64,000 bases of DNA from an uncultured Bryobacteraceae bacterium (GTDB taxonomy: Bacteria; Acidobacteriota; Terriglobia; Bryobacterales; Bryobacteraceae). This document shows, one piece after another, positions 1-11,135 of the stretch. The notes below the pieces were generated by a model. It ran no database searches. It had not been told where the DNA came from and was given only the letters and a program-made list of their open reading frames with translations. The number at the start of each line of letters is the position of its first letter. Position 1 is the first letter of the stretch. The DNA lies in the NCBI GenBank assembly GCA_938027685.1, contig CALJAM010000003.1:1-64000 (forward strand), read 5' to 3'. The position numbers and the translations under genes were made by a program.

Positions 1-367
1 GCACGGTACGACCCAGCTGCATTGGTTCTGCATGTGCGTGTCTAGGCCTCGCAAGTCGATCGACTGCGTGTAGATCCTCTTGCCGCCGCTGAACCCAGCC
101 TTGAAAAGCAACGCTACGTTCAAAATCAGTTCGCTCCGCGAAGCCGACACGCTGGATGCGGTCCGTCCAGCAAGCACTGGCTGCTCTCCAATCTACCTGC
201 CCCACCCCGCGTCAGCGGCCCAAGCCAACCGGCACCCGCGTCAGTCAGAAGCCACAGCCGGCACGCATGGTGATGTGGTAGACAACCGTGGTCACCGCGT
301 ACCTCGCGGTGAAACAATACAAACATGTAGCGTAAGTCCCCAGCGCCGTCCGGATCCGAGAACACAA
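1..367 (-). pseudogene. Out-of-frame C-terminal module of the SBBP protein, cut by the window edge
   Basis: Homologous-looking sequence continues through two breaks. Near 365-367 the frame must shift by -1 so that QAFE is followed by FVFSDPDGAGDLRYMFVLF, then WLLTDAGAGWLGPLT and SSQCLLDG. Near 160-161 a second -1 shift leads to ASSVSASRSELILNVALLF, then KAGFSGGKRIY and NQCSWVV, which is open to base 1. These blocks match, in order, what I know of the terminal domain of Solibacter-type SBBP proteins. Either the gene is decaying or the assembly has two single-base deletions. The true 3' end lies outside the window. Confidence 0.7.
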
Positions 368-2461
368 CTCGAACGCCTGGTTCCAGCCGCTGCCAGACGA
401 GGGGGTTACCGAGAGGACCTGAGGGGGAAAGTTCACGGCCACCTTGGTCAGAAAGGCGTCGCCGCCGCCCGCCGGGGAACTTCGGAATGCCCCTTGCGTC
501 GTGGGAAGATCGGTCGACAACGTCATGCCGGCCACGTACGCGTTCGCCGCAGCGTCGAGCGCCAGCGCGTAAATGCGGTCCTGCGCCGAGCCGCCGATCA
601 GTTCCGTCGCAGTCCAAGCGCTCCCGGCCGCATTCAAAACCGCAAGGAACCCGTCCTCCTCGCCGCGATAACTCCCGGAGGCGTTCACGCGGGGGAAATC
701 CGGCGAGCGGGTGTAGCCCACCACCCACACGTTGCCCGCCCCATCGACGCGGATCCCCGTCGCCTGCTCGGAATCACGGCCGCCCAGATAAGTCGCAAAC
801 CATGGCGCGCCGCCGCCGGATCCGATTTTAGCCACGAATGCATCGTAGGAGCCGGCAATCGAACGCTGCGGCGCATTGGCACTCACCGGAAAGTTCGCTG
901 AGTACGTGTAGCCCGCCAGATAGCAGGCACCCGCGCCATCGACAGCCACGGCCGTGACCGCGTCCGTGGCCAAGCCGCCTAAATAGCTGGAATAAAGCAG
1001 CGCACCGCCACTCGCGTCGAGCTTGACGACGAACCCGTCGCTCGAGCCGCCCGGCTGCGCCTGCGCCGCACTCGCGAGCGGGAAGTCGTTCGAATCCGTC
1101 TGGCCCCCAACCCAGGCCTGGCCGCTCGAGTCCACCGCAAGACCCAGGGCAATGTCACTCCGTGAACCGCCGAGCAGCGTGGCGTAGATCGGCGCCGAGC
1201 CGGTCGCATTGAGTTTCAACACAAACCCGTCAAAGTAGCCTCCGCGGTAGTCCCGCTGAAAGGCGCCCGGCGTGACGGGGAATGCCAAAGACGAAGTATG
1301 TCCGGCCACATAGGCGGCCCCGCTCGCGTCCACCGCGATGGCGGTGGCGTGATCGCTGCCGCCCGCTCCCAGGTACGTACTGTAGACGATCGTGCCCGTG
1401 CTGCTTAGCTTGACGACAAAGCCGTCCTCCAGCCCGCCGTGGGTGCGCCGCCATGCACCGGGCGTCGTGGGAAAATCGGCCGACGTCGTGACGCCGGCGA
1501 CATAGGCGTTAGCCGATCCGTCCACGGCGATCGCCTTGGCCGACTCGTTCCCCGCGCCGCCCAGGAAAACCAGGTACTGGAGCGAGGCCCCCGACGGATC
1601 CAGTTTGGCCACGAAAGCGTCCCGGCTGGCGCGCGCCGCCATGCTCGTGCCCGACGCCGGGAACTGGGCCGACCAGGTCTCCCCCGCCACGTAGGCGGCG
1701 CCGGCTGTATCCACCGCCGCCGCGAAGGCCGCATCCAAGCGGCCCCCTCCCAGATACGTCGAATACCGGATGACCGGATCGATCACCAGTGCGTGCGCGC
1801 GGGAGTACGGCCCGAGTTGGAACTCCACGAGTCCCTCCTGCAAAAGCCGGAAGCCGACCTTCACCGGCCACCTCTCGCCACCCACGTCCTGCCAGGCCTT
1901 CGGACGTCTCCAGCGTAGGCCGGCGCTCGCAGTCGCCATAATAAGATCGCCGGAGGAATCCACGCGGGCGTCACGGACGCCGCGCAACGCCAGTCGGATC
2001 CGCCCCGGCTCAGCGCCGGGCGCTACGTAGAACTCAAACTCCAGCGATCCATCCACGCTCCGATAAACCAAATCAATGCCGGGATACACGCTCCGGCAGC
2101 GAACGCGGCCGTAGGCCGGCACGTTGCGGAACCACTCGCGCGGATTCGCTCCGCGGTAGTAATGCGTGACGCCCGGCAAAGGCTCTTCGCCCACGACTTC
2201 AGGGACAGGATTGGCATCGACCAAATCGACGCCCACTTGCGCCAGCTCGCCCGCGTCACCGGACTCGGCCGGCAACAGGTACAGCATGCCGCCATCGCCG
2301 CGCACCAGCAGCGTGTAGGACGCACCCCGCACAAGGAAACGGATCGCAGTCGGCGCCTGGCCGACGTTGGCCTCGAAGCGGCCAACGGAGCTGAACGCAA
2401 AGGAGGCCGGACTCAGAAAGCAGATAAAGGCGATGAACACCAGCGGCCACCGTGCGGGCAC
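245..2461 (-). CDS. Secreted SBBP-repeat beta-propeller protein (frameshifted C-terminus)
   Basis: The GTG start at 2461 follows GGGAGG nine bases upstream and opens a signal peptide (hydrophobic stretch at residues 5-22). An N-terminal globular region (FEANVGQ, RFLVRGASYTLLV) is followed by about seven repeats of the type YLGG-D-A-AIAVD-GAAYVAG-T-S-DFP, the SBBP seven-bladed propeller signature. The protein then enters the PPQVLSVTPSSGSG linker that usually precedes a conserved C-terminal module. In this frame the module turns to nonsense after QAFE, and the true continuation is in other frames (separate entry). It is probably extracellular or surface-exposed; no enzymatic role is visible. 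It lies 61 bp downstream of lon on the same strand. Confidence 0.85.
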   Translation of the reverse strand: MPARWPLVFIAFICFLSPASFAFSSVGRFEANVGQAPTAIRFLVRGASYTLLVRGDGGMLYLLPAESGDAGELAQVGVDLVDANPVPEVVGEEPLPGVTHYYRGANPREWFRNVPAYGRVRCRSVYPGIDLVYRSVDGSLEFEFYVAPGAEPGRIRLALRGVRDARVDSSGDLIMATASAGLRWRRPKAWQDVGGERWPVKVGFRLLQEGLVEFQLGPYSRAHALVIDPVIRYSTYLGGGRLDAAFAAAVDTAGAAYVAGETWSAQFPASGTSMAARASRDAFVAKLDPSGASLQYLVFLGGAGNESAKAIAVDGSANAYVAGVTTSADFPTTPGAWRRTHGGLEDGFVVKLSSTGTIVYSTYLGAGGSDHATAIAVDASGAAYVAGHTSSLAFPVTPGAFQRDYRGGYFDGFVLKLNATGSAPIYATLLGGSRSDIALGLAVDSSGQAWVGGQTDSNDFPLASAAQAQPGGSSDGFVVKLDASGGALLYSSYLGGLATDAVTAVAVDGAGACYLAGYTYSANFPVSANAPQRSIAGSYDAFVAKIGSGGGAPWFATYLGGRDSEQATGIRVDGAGNVWVVGYTRSPDFPRVNASGSYRGEEDGFLAVLNAAGSAWTATELIGGSAQDRIYALALDAAANAYVAGMTLSTDLPTTQGAFRSSPAGGGDAFLTKVAVNFPPQVLSVTPSSGSGWNQAFELCSRIRTALGTYATCLYCFTARYAVTTVVYHITMRAGCGF

Positions 2462-2497
2462 CAGCGCGTACCTCCCGATCCTATGAATCGGTGGGAG

Positions 2498-2509
2498 GGC
2501 GCGCGCGCC
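2498..2509 (-). terminator. GC palindrome after lon, possible terminator
   Basis: A perfect 12-base palindrome of alternating GC lies 13 bases past the lon stop codon. It is followed on the same transcript by CCGAT-TCATAGG-ATCGG, a second small stem close to the ribosome binding site of the downstream propeller gene. There is no T-run, so this is a weak terminator call; it may instead be a processing or attenuating structure between lon and the propeller gene. Confidence 0.3.
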
Positions 2510-2522
2510 TTAGGGTAGCTGC

Positions 2523-4883
2523 TCAACCCGCCTTCACGGGCTCCGGCTTGAGTTGGAGATCGGGGATGGCCGCCGCCAGCACGTCCTCGATGCGCTCGAC
2601 GAAGACAAACTCGATCTCGCTGCGGACCTCCTCGGGAAGATCGCGCAAATCCTTCTCGTTTGCCTTGGGCAGGATCACGCGCCGGATGCCGGCGCGGCGC
2701 GCGGCCAGCACTTTCTCCTTCACGCCGCCGATAGGCAGCACCAGGCCCGTCAGCGTGATCTCGCCGGTCATCGCCGTGTCGCTGCGCACCGGCAGGCCCG
2801 AGTACAGCGAAGCCATGGCCACCGCCATCGTGATGCCTGCCGAAGGCCCGTCCTTGGGAATGGCGCCCGCGGGCACGTGAATATGCAACCCGTTCTTGCG
2901 GAACTTGTCGGCCTGAAGCCCGAATTCCGCGGCATGCGACCAGAGGTAGCTCTGGGCCGCCTTGGCCGACTCCTGCATGACCTCGCCGACGTGGCCCGTG
3001 ATGGTGAGCCCGCGGCCGCCCGGCAACAAAGTAGCCTCGACGTACAGGACCTCGCCGCCTGTCTCCGTCCAGGCCAGGCCCGTCGCCACGCCCGGAGGCA
3101 ACTGCTTGCGCAGCTCTTCGGGCACGAAGGGCGCCGGTCCCAAGTAGTCGGCCAGATGCTCCGGCTGCACCGTCACCGACGTCGTGTCGCCCTCGGCGAA
3201 TTTCAGCGCCACCTTCCGCGCCACCCGGCCCAGCGCGCGCTCGAGCTGCCGCACGCCCGCCTCGCGCGTGTAACGCGAGATGATCTGCCGCACCGCCTCG
3301 CGCGCGAACGAGCACTGCTCGGCCGTCAAACCCGCCTGCCGCAACTGGCGCGGAATCAGGTAACGTTCGGCGATGACCAGCTTCTCCTCTTCGCTGTAAC
3401 CCGGCAGCCTAAGGACCTCCATGCGATCGAGCAGCGGCCGCGGGATGGTGTCGAGCGTGTTCGCCGTCGTGATAAAGAAGACACGGGAGAGATCGAAGGG
3501 AAGGTCGAGGTAATTGTCGCGGAATTCCTTGTTCTGCTCGGGATCGAGGATCTCCAGCAGCGCCGCCGCCGGGTCGCCGCGGAAGTCCCGCCCCAGTTTG
3601 TCGACCTCGTCCAGCATCAGCAGCGGATTGTTCGAGCCGGCGCGGCGGATGGCCTGAATGATCCGCCCGGGCATCGCGCCCACGTAGGTCCGGCGGTGGC
3701 CGCGCAGCTCGGCCTCGTCGTGCAACCCACCCAGGCTCATGCGCTCGAATTTGCGGCCCAGAGCGCGCGCGATGGATTGCCCGAGCGAGGTCTTGCCGAC
3801 TCCCGGCGGACCCACGAAGCACAGAATCGGCGCCTTAGCCTCGGGATTGAGCTTGAGCACCCCAAGATGCTCGAGGATGCGCTCCTTGACGTCCTTGAGG
3901 TCGTAGTGATCCTCGTCCAGGATTTGCCGGGCGCGCGCGATGTCGAGCTGATCCTCGGTGGATACGCGCCAGGGCAGCTCGACGATGAACTCGAGGTAGG
4001 TTCGTATCACCTGGTAGTCGGGCGCCGCCGGCGGCAGCTTCTCCAGACGGGACAGCTCGCGCTCGGCCTCCTTGCGCACCAGCTCAGGCAGATCGAGCTT
4101 GGCCAGCCGCTCCCGCAGCATCTCGATTTCGGCCTGCTGCGGGTCCTTCTCGCCCAGCTCCTGCTGGATGGCGCGCAACTGCTGGCGAAGGAAGTATTCG
4201 CGCTGCTGCTTGGTCAGCTCGGTCTGGGTCTGGCTGGCGATCTTGGAGCGCAGCTCGAGCACCTGCACTTCGTGCGCCAGGTAAGAGTGCATCAGCCGCA
4301 GAGCCTCCGCGCAGGTCTGCGCTTCCAACAGGGCCTGCTCCTTGGCCAGCTCGAGGCTCAGCATGGAGGCCAGCAAGAACACCAGCCGAAGCGGATCGTC
4401 GGTGGATACCAGCAGCTGGTTCAGTTCGGGCGGCGCCTGCGGCTGGGCCAACGAAAGCGCCTTGGTGGCTAAATCCATCACCGCCCGGTGCAGCGCCTCG
4501 ACCTCGGTGGTGCGCTCGTTGGGAAGCGGGTACGGGCGCATCCGGCCCTTCAGGTACGGTTGGGTCTGCTCGAGCTTGAGCAGCACCATGCGCTCGACGC
4601 CCAGCACGATCAGCTCCATGTGCGACTCGCTGGGCCGCGACATGCGCTTGATCACTGCCTTGGTGCCCACCGTGTAGAGGTCGTCCTGGCCCGGCTTCTC
4701 CACGTTGGGATCGCGCTGGGCAATGATGACGATCTCCTTTTCCTCGGTGGCCAGCGCTGCTTCGGCCGCGGCCAGCGAGGCCGGCCGGCCTACGGAAAGC
4801 GGCATCAACAGGTGCGGGAAGAGCACGCTGTTTTTGAGCGGCAGCACCGGCAGGATTTCGATGTTCTCGACCGACTCGCTCAT
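2523..4883 (-). CDS. lon: ATP-dependent Lon protease
   Basis: A 786-residue LonA-type protease, the usual length. The N-terminal substrate-binding domain begins ILPVLPLKNSVLFP. The AAA+ module carries Walker A GPPGVGKT near residue 357. The C-terminal peptidase domain has the catalytic Ser in KDGPSAG near 677 and the catalytic Lys in GGVKEK near 720, so both parts look active. It degrades damaged and regulatory proteins in the cytoplasm. It starts ten bases after the hsp20 stop codon, with a GGAG ribosome site, as the last proteostasis gene of the clpB-hsp20-lon run. Confidence 0.97.
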   Translation of the reverse strand: MSESVENIEILPVLPLKNSVLFPHLLMPLSVGRPASLAAAEAALATEEKEIVIIAQRDPNVEKPGQDDLYTVGTKAVIKRMSRPSESHMELIVLGVERMVLLKLEQTQPYLKGRMRPYPLPNERTTEVEALHRAVMDLATKALSLAQPQAPPELNQLLVSTDDPLRLVFLLASMLSLELAKEQALLEAQTCAEALRLMHSYLAHEVQVLELRSKIASQTQTELTKQQREYFLRQQLRAIQQELGEKDPQQAEIEMLRERLAKLDLPELVRKEAERELSRLEKLPPAAPDYQVIRTYLEFIVELPWRVSTEDQLDIARARQILDEDHYDLKDVKERILEHLGVLKLNPEAKAPILCFVGPPGVGKTSLGQSIARALGRKFERMSLGGLHDEAELRGHRRTYVGAMPGRIIQAIRRAGSNNPLLMLDEVDKLGRDFRGDPAAALLEILDPEQNKEFRDNYLDLPFDLSRVFFITTANTLDTIPRPLLDRMEVLRLPGYSEEEKLVIAERYLIPRQLRQAGLTAEQCSFAREAVRQIISRYTREAGVRQLERALGRVARKVALKFAEGDTTSVTVQPEHLADYLGPAPFVPEELRKQLPPGVATGLAWTETGGEVLYVEATLLPGGRGLTITGHVGEVMQESAKAAQSYLWSHAAEFGLQADKFRKNGLHIHVPAGAIPKDGPSAGITMAVAMASLYSGLPVRSDTAMTGEITLTGLVLPIGGVKEKVLAARRAGIRRVILPKANEKDLRDLPEEVRSEIEFVFVERIEDVLAAAIPDLQLKPEPVKAG

Positions 4884-4893
4884 GGGCGACTCC

Positions 4894-5247
4894 TCAACGG
4901 CTCATGCGCACGAGCAGGATCCCGTCGCGATACTCGACGCGGATCCGCACGTCGCCGGGATCCCAGGGCAGCTCCACCGTCCGTTCAAAACGGCTGTAGG
5001 CAATCTCCATCATGTGCTGGTGATAGCCTTCCTCCCACGCCCAGTCGCGTCGCACGCCGCTGACGGTGATGCGGCTGCCCTGGCGGTTAATGCTGATGTC
5101 CTCCAGCCGCACGCCGGCCAACTCGAACTTCAGGAGCCAGCCGTCGGGCGTGCGGTAGACGTCCACCGGCGGGCGCCAGGGGACTTCCTCCCGCGGCGCC
5201 GGCGCCGCTACGAACACCGCAAACAGTTGCCTCGGTTTCTCATGCAC
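4894..5247 (-). CDS. Small heat shock protein (Hsp20/alpha-crystallin family)
   Basis: A 117-residue protein with the alpha-crystallin domain across residues 27-115: PPVDVYRTPDGWLLKFELAG opens it, then a beta-rich core with RITVSGVRRD, a FERTVELP strand and a final GILLVRM (the G-x-L motif of the family). It is an ATP-independent holdase in the cytoplasm. It is short, with almost no C-terminal tail and no IXI motif, so large oligomers may form differently from classical Hsp20. It sits between clpB (28 bp gap) and lon (10 bp gap), which fits a chaperone hand-off role. Confidence 0.92.
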   Translation of the reverse strand: MHEKPRQLFAVFVAAPAPREEVPWRPPVDVYRTPDGWLLKFELAGVRLEDISINRQGSRITVSGVRRDWAWEEGYHQHMMEIAYSRFERTVELPWDPGDVRIRVEYRDGILLVRMSR

Positions 5248-5275
5248 AACCCTATTCTCTCTCGGCCGCCACCCT

Positions 5276-7918
<2,643 letters not shown>

Positions 7919-7956
7919 GTCGGCCTCTGTTAAGCTGGATGATGTCAGCTAATATG

Positions 7957-7985
7957 AGTGTAGCAATATCAAGCCAGCCTGTCAA
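7957..7985 (-). promoter_or_regulatory. Sigma70-type promoter of the clpB-hsp20-lon operon
   Basis: On the minus strand a perfect -35 TTGACA (7980-7985) is separated by exactly 17 bases from TACACT (7957-7962). Transcription would begin near 7950, about 30 bases before the clpB ATG, leaving room for the AGAGG ribosome site. I see no CIRCE (TTAGCACTC-N9-GAGTGCTAA) element, so HrcA control is not indicated. Confidence 0.7.
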
Positions 7986-8025
7986 TACCGCCCGGTTCGC
8001 TCATGCTAAAATGCCTTCCTCCGCT

Positions 8026-8496
8026 ATGGACCTCAGTATCCGACTCGCCGACACCGCCGACTACCCGCACCTCGAGCGAATGGTTGTGGCCGCCTTCGAG
8101 CCCATCACGTGGGCCCGACGCGCCGACGAAATCTTCGGCCCCCTTAACGGCAAGGACTGGCGTGACCGCTGGCGCTTGCGCCTGGCCAAGGTCTTCGCTA
8201 CCCAGCATGTGCTGGTCGGCGAACGCGACGGGCGCATCGTGGCCATGGCCACCGCTACCATCGACACCGACTGCCGGCTCGGCTACATCGACCTGCTCGC
8301 CGTGGACCCCGCCTTCCACGGGCGGGGCTACGGCCGCACGATGCTTCGCGCCATGCTGGACTACCTCAAACGCCAGGGATGCCAACATGCCCACCTGGAA
8401 TGCCTGGAAAACAACGAAGCCGGCAACCGCCTTTACCGCTCGGAAGGTTTCGTCGAGGTGGCGCGCTCCATCCGCTGGTTCATTCGCATCCCCTGA
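8026..8496 (+). CDS. GNAT-family N-acetyltransferase
   Basis: A 156-residue GNAT enzyme. The acetyl-CoA binding core reads LLAVDPAFHGRGYGRTML (motif A, Q/R-x-x-G-x-G/A type), followed by the late motif ENNEAGNRLYRSEGF with the usual Tyr. The ATG at 8026 begins MDLSIRLAD, a typical GNAT beta-1 strand; a longer reading from 7939 would add residues encoded inside the clpB promoter and is unlikely. A TAAAAT hexamer lies 13 bases upstream. The substrate cannot be told. It is divergent from clpB. Confidence 0.88.
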   Translation: MDLSIRLADTADYPHLERMVVAAFEPITWARRADEIFGPLNGKDWRDRWRLRLAKVFATQHVLVGERDGRIVAMATATIDTDCRLGYIDLLAVDPAFHGRGYGRTMLRAMLDYLKRQGCQHAHLECLENNEAGNRLYRSEGFVEVARSIRWFIRIP

Positions 8497-8795
8497 ATGG
8501 CTGCGCTGCGCAGACAGATTAACTTCGGCTATGGTACTTACTAGTAACTTTGAGTATCATTTCTCTGATATTTTCTCCGGCTTTCCTGCCCTGTTGCCCG
8601 AAAAATCGCTTAAGGCGAAGACTGCATCGCTCGCTTCCGTCGACCCCCGGACGTAGGTGAGACCCCCTGTCCCAAGTACTAGAACTGAGCTCGGGTAAGT
8701 TACTTACCGAAGAATATACTTGGAGAGTCAGCCGGTTTCGTAGTAACATAGGGCGGGCGCAACCGTCCTGTTTAAATCTCTCGGAGGATGCCCCC
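8497..8795. other. Non-coding region with lower GC and short palindromes
   Basis: This gap is clearly richer in A and T than its neighbours. It holds two palindromes: TTACTAGTAA near 8537 and GGTAAGT-T-ACTTACC at 8694-8708. Short open frames exist on both strands (for example a 42-codon ATG frame at 8531-8656), but none looks like a known protein. It probably carries the promoter and operator of the downstream MPN-TonB gene. Confidence 0.5.
8694..8708. promoter_or_regulatory. Perfect palindrome, candidate operator
   Basis: GGTAAGT and ACTTACC are perfect inverted repeats around a single T, about 88 bases before the start codon of the MPN-TonB fusion. The size and symmetry suit a dimeric repressor or activator, but no regulator is identified. 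Confidence 0.35.
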
Positions 8796-11051
8796 ATGCC
8801 GCAACCGACAGCCAGCGCGCCACCCGATGCCTCTGCCGCGATGGCGCCACAAGCCTATCGCTGGAAGGTGTCCGGAAAGCCTCTCGCCATCGAGGTGCGA
8901 CTTGATGTCGTCGAGAGACTCGATCAGGAAGTCGTGCGGACCTTCCGCGCCATCACCAGCCGGGGATCAGAAATCGGCGGTCTGCTGCTCGGCCACGTGC
9001 GTCAGGGGCCCGAGCCGGTCGTCGTAATCGAAGATTACGAAACGGTAGCATGCGATTACCAGCGCGGCCCCCTCTACCTGTTGGCCGATGAGGATCATCG
9101 CCGTTTGCAAGAGGCCCTGGCGCGCCGGCAGCAGGCCTCGCCTGCGGATCTTCGCGTTGTCGGCTACTTCCGCAGCAATACCCGTAAGGAGCTGCAACTC
9201 GACGACGAGGACGTGGCCATCCTCAAGCGGTATTTTAGCGATCCGCTGCAGGTCTGCCTGCTGGTGAAGCCCTTCGCCAGCAAAGCGAACTTGGCCGGAT
9301 TCTTCCTCTGGGAAGGCGGCGAACCGCAACGCAAAAGCGACTTGACGTTCCCCTTCAACCGCGCTGAGCTGACCAAGGCGCTGGCCACTTCGAGTGTTTC
9401 CGCCTCTCCGCCGTCGACAGCGACCAGGTTGTCTGCCGCCGAGCCGGCCGACACGGACGGCAAAGCCGCAACCGCTCCCGAGGAGGTGAAGACCCAGGCC
9501 CCAGGCGCCTCGCGACCCACCATCGAGGTACGCATTGCTGTGGCCGAAGAAGGCGGGGCGCGCTTTAAAGCTGCGGCTACCCCCGCGCACGCGGGAGAGG
9601 CTGCAGCCGATAGACGGCCCGCGGAAGGCGTCTCTGCTCCCGCTCCAGCCGACAGTAAGCTTGTCGCCCCTCCTGTGCCGGCGCCCGCCGACGGCAGGGC
9701 TGCAACGGACGGCAAGGCGCAGCCGGAAGAAGAGGACCGAGCCGCCGGCAGGACCGCTCGCCACGGTCCTCGGCTGCTGATCCCCGCAGACGAACTGCCT
9801 GCGACGACGCCGGAGCCCGAAGGAAAAGAACCCGATAGAAGGCCACCCGAACCGGGGACTTCAACTCGCGCCTCGAGGGAAGAGCTGGAAGCCCAGCCTG
9901 GCGCCGCAGCGCGCCCGAAGCGATGGCGCGTCATCTTGGGCGTGGCTGTCCTCGCATTGCTCGGCATCGGCGGCGTCGCAATTTGGAACTTTTCGCGCGG
10001 CGGCGCGCCGGCAACCCAACCGGAGACCGCTTCGCTCGATCTCAGAGTCGAGCGCAGCGGTGGCCAGTTGTTGTTGAGCTGGAACCGGTCCCTGCCCCTG
10101 TTGCAAACCGCCCAGCGGGCGATCCTTTCGATCAGCGACGGCGATCACCACGAAGACGTCGAGATGGATCTGGGGCAGTTACGCACAGGCAGCATCGTTT
10201 ACTCGCCGATCACGGGTGACGTGAGCTTCCGCCTGGAGATCACGGATCTCAAAAACGGCAAGAGCGTCAGCGAGTCGGTGCGCGTGCTGGGCGGGCGTCC
10301 CTCGCCGACGGGTCCTCCGGCGGAAGCCGCCGGCGCCAAGGCGGAGGGCCAAACTTCGGCAGAAGCCCCGAAGAGCGAGCGCCAAGCTCCCAAAACCATG
10401 GCCCCCATACCGAGCCGTGACCACACGGAGTCGCTGGCGGCCCGGCTGAGCCCGGTCGAGCCCATCCCGGCTGCCGGCCCCGCTGTGGCCGAGCTCCCGA
10501 CCCGCGCGCTGCCAGTGGTCGCTGCGCATCCTTCTCCTCCCCCTACACCCGAGGCCGGCGGCGCGGCGCCGCCCGCATCGACCGCCACCCAGCCGCAGCC
10601 GCGCCCGATCGAGCCGGCGAGCTCGCAGGCCTCGACGGCTCCTTCGGCGCCCCCCACGCCGCAGGCCGCCGCCCCATCCCCGGCTCCGCAGCAGGTCAAG
10701 CCCGCTGCTGAGGCGGACCAGGCGGCCGTACAAGCCCAGGCTGCAGGCCGGCAACCCGAGAGTGTGCCCAGGGTTGGAGGGCAGGTGCAGGAGGCACGAC
10801 TCATCCGGCGCCGCGAGCCCATTTACCCGCCTCTGGCCCGCCAGGCCCGGATCCAGGGCGTGGTCCGGCTGGAGGCGGTGATCGGCCCTGACGGCCGTGT
10901 CGAAAAAGTGCAGGCCATCAGCGGTCCCCCTCTGCTGAGGCAGGCGGCGATCGACGCGGTCAAGGACTGGGTCTACGAACCCAGCCGTCTCAACGGCCGG
11001 CCGGTGCGCGTGACCACGCAGATCGAGATCAACTTCACGCTGGGTCGCTAA
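8796..11051 (+). CDS. MPN/JAB-like domain, TM segment and TonB C-terminal domain fusion protein
   Basis: A 751-residue protein with three parts. Residues about 25-185 resemble an MPN (JAB/Mov34) fold: EIGGLLLGH, then VVGYFRSNTRKELQLDDEDV where active members have a His-x-His metal motif, then a GFFLWEGG strand. The metal-binding histidines are missing, so it is probably a non-catalytic MPN. A Pro/Ala-rich stretch leads to one membrane helix at about 375-396, another long Pro/Ala-rich periplasmic linker follows, and the last 90 residues are a TonB C-terminal domain (IYPPLARQARIQG near 677, then VKDWVYEPSRLNGRPV). The orientation implied is MPN domain in the cytoplasm and TonB domain in the periplasm. 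A GGAGG lies upstream of the ATG. No exbB or exbD is adjacent. Confidence 0.75.
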   Translation: MPQPTASAPPDASAAMAPQAYRWKVSGKPLAIEVRLDVVERLDQEVVRTFRAITSRGSEIGGLLLGHVRQGPEPVVVIEDYETVACDYQRGPLYLLADEDHRRLQEALARRQQASPADLRVVGYFRSNTRKELQLDDEDVAILKRYFSDPLQVCLLVKPFASKANLAGFFLWEGGEPQRKSDLTFPFNRAELTKALATSSVSASPPSTATRLSAAEPADTDGKAATAPEEVKTQAPGASRPTIEVRIAVAEEGGARFKAAATPAHAGEAAADRRPAEGVSAPAPADSKLVAPPVPAPADGRAATDGKAQPEEEDRAAGRTARHGPRLLIPADELPATTPEPEGKEPDRRPPEPGTSTRASREELEAQPGAAARPKRWRVILGVAVLALLGIGGVAIWNFSRGGAPATQPETASLDLRVERSGGQLLLSWNRSLPLLQTAQRAILSISDGDHHEDVEMDLGQLRTGSIVYSPITGDVSFRLEITDLKNGKSVSESVRVLGGRPSPTGPPAEAAGAKAEGQTSAEAPKSERQAPKTMAPIPSRDHTESLAARLSPVEPIPAAGPAVAELPTRALPVVAAHPSPPPTPEAGGAAPPASTATQPQPRPIEPASSQASTAPSAPPTPQAAAPSPAPQQVKPAAEADQAAVQAQAAGRQPESVPRVGGQVQEARLIRRREPIYPPLARQARIQGVVRLEAVIGPDGRVEKVQAISGPPLLRQAAIDAVKDWVYEPSRLNGRPVRVTTQIEINFTLGR

Positions 11052-11135
11052 ATCGCAGAAGGACATCCCTTCTGCGCGGCGGCTCCGTGTGCCGTGAGGC
11101 CCCGACCCATCGGGCCCCGTGATAGGCTGAGGGAG

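Noticed and set aside
2553-4472. A 639-codon plus-strand frame antisense to lon
   Set aside because: Same codon-bias artefact; its product is His/Arg/Gln-rich without recognisable domains.
8519-8797. A 92-codon minus-strand frame in the AT-rich gap
   Set aside because: No ribosome site, no family resemblance, and it runs through the likely promoter region of the plus-strand gene.
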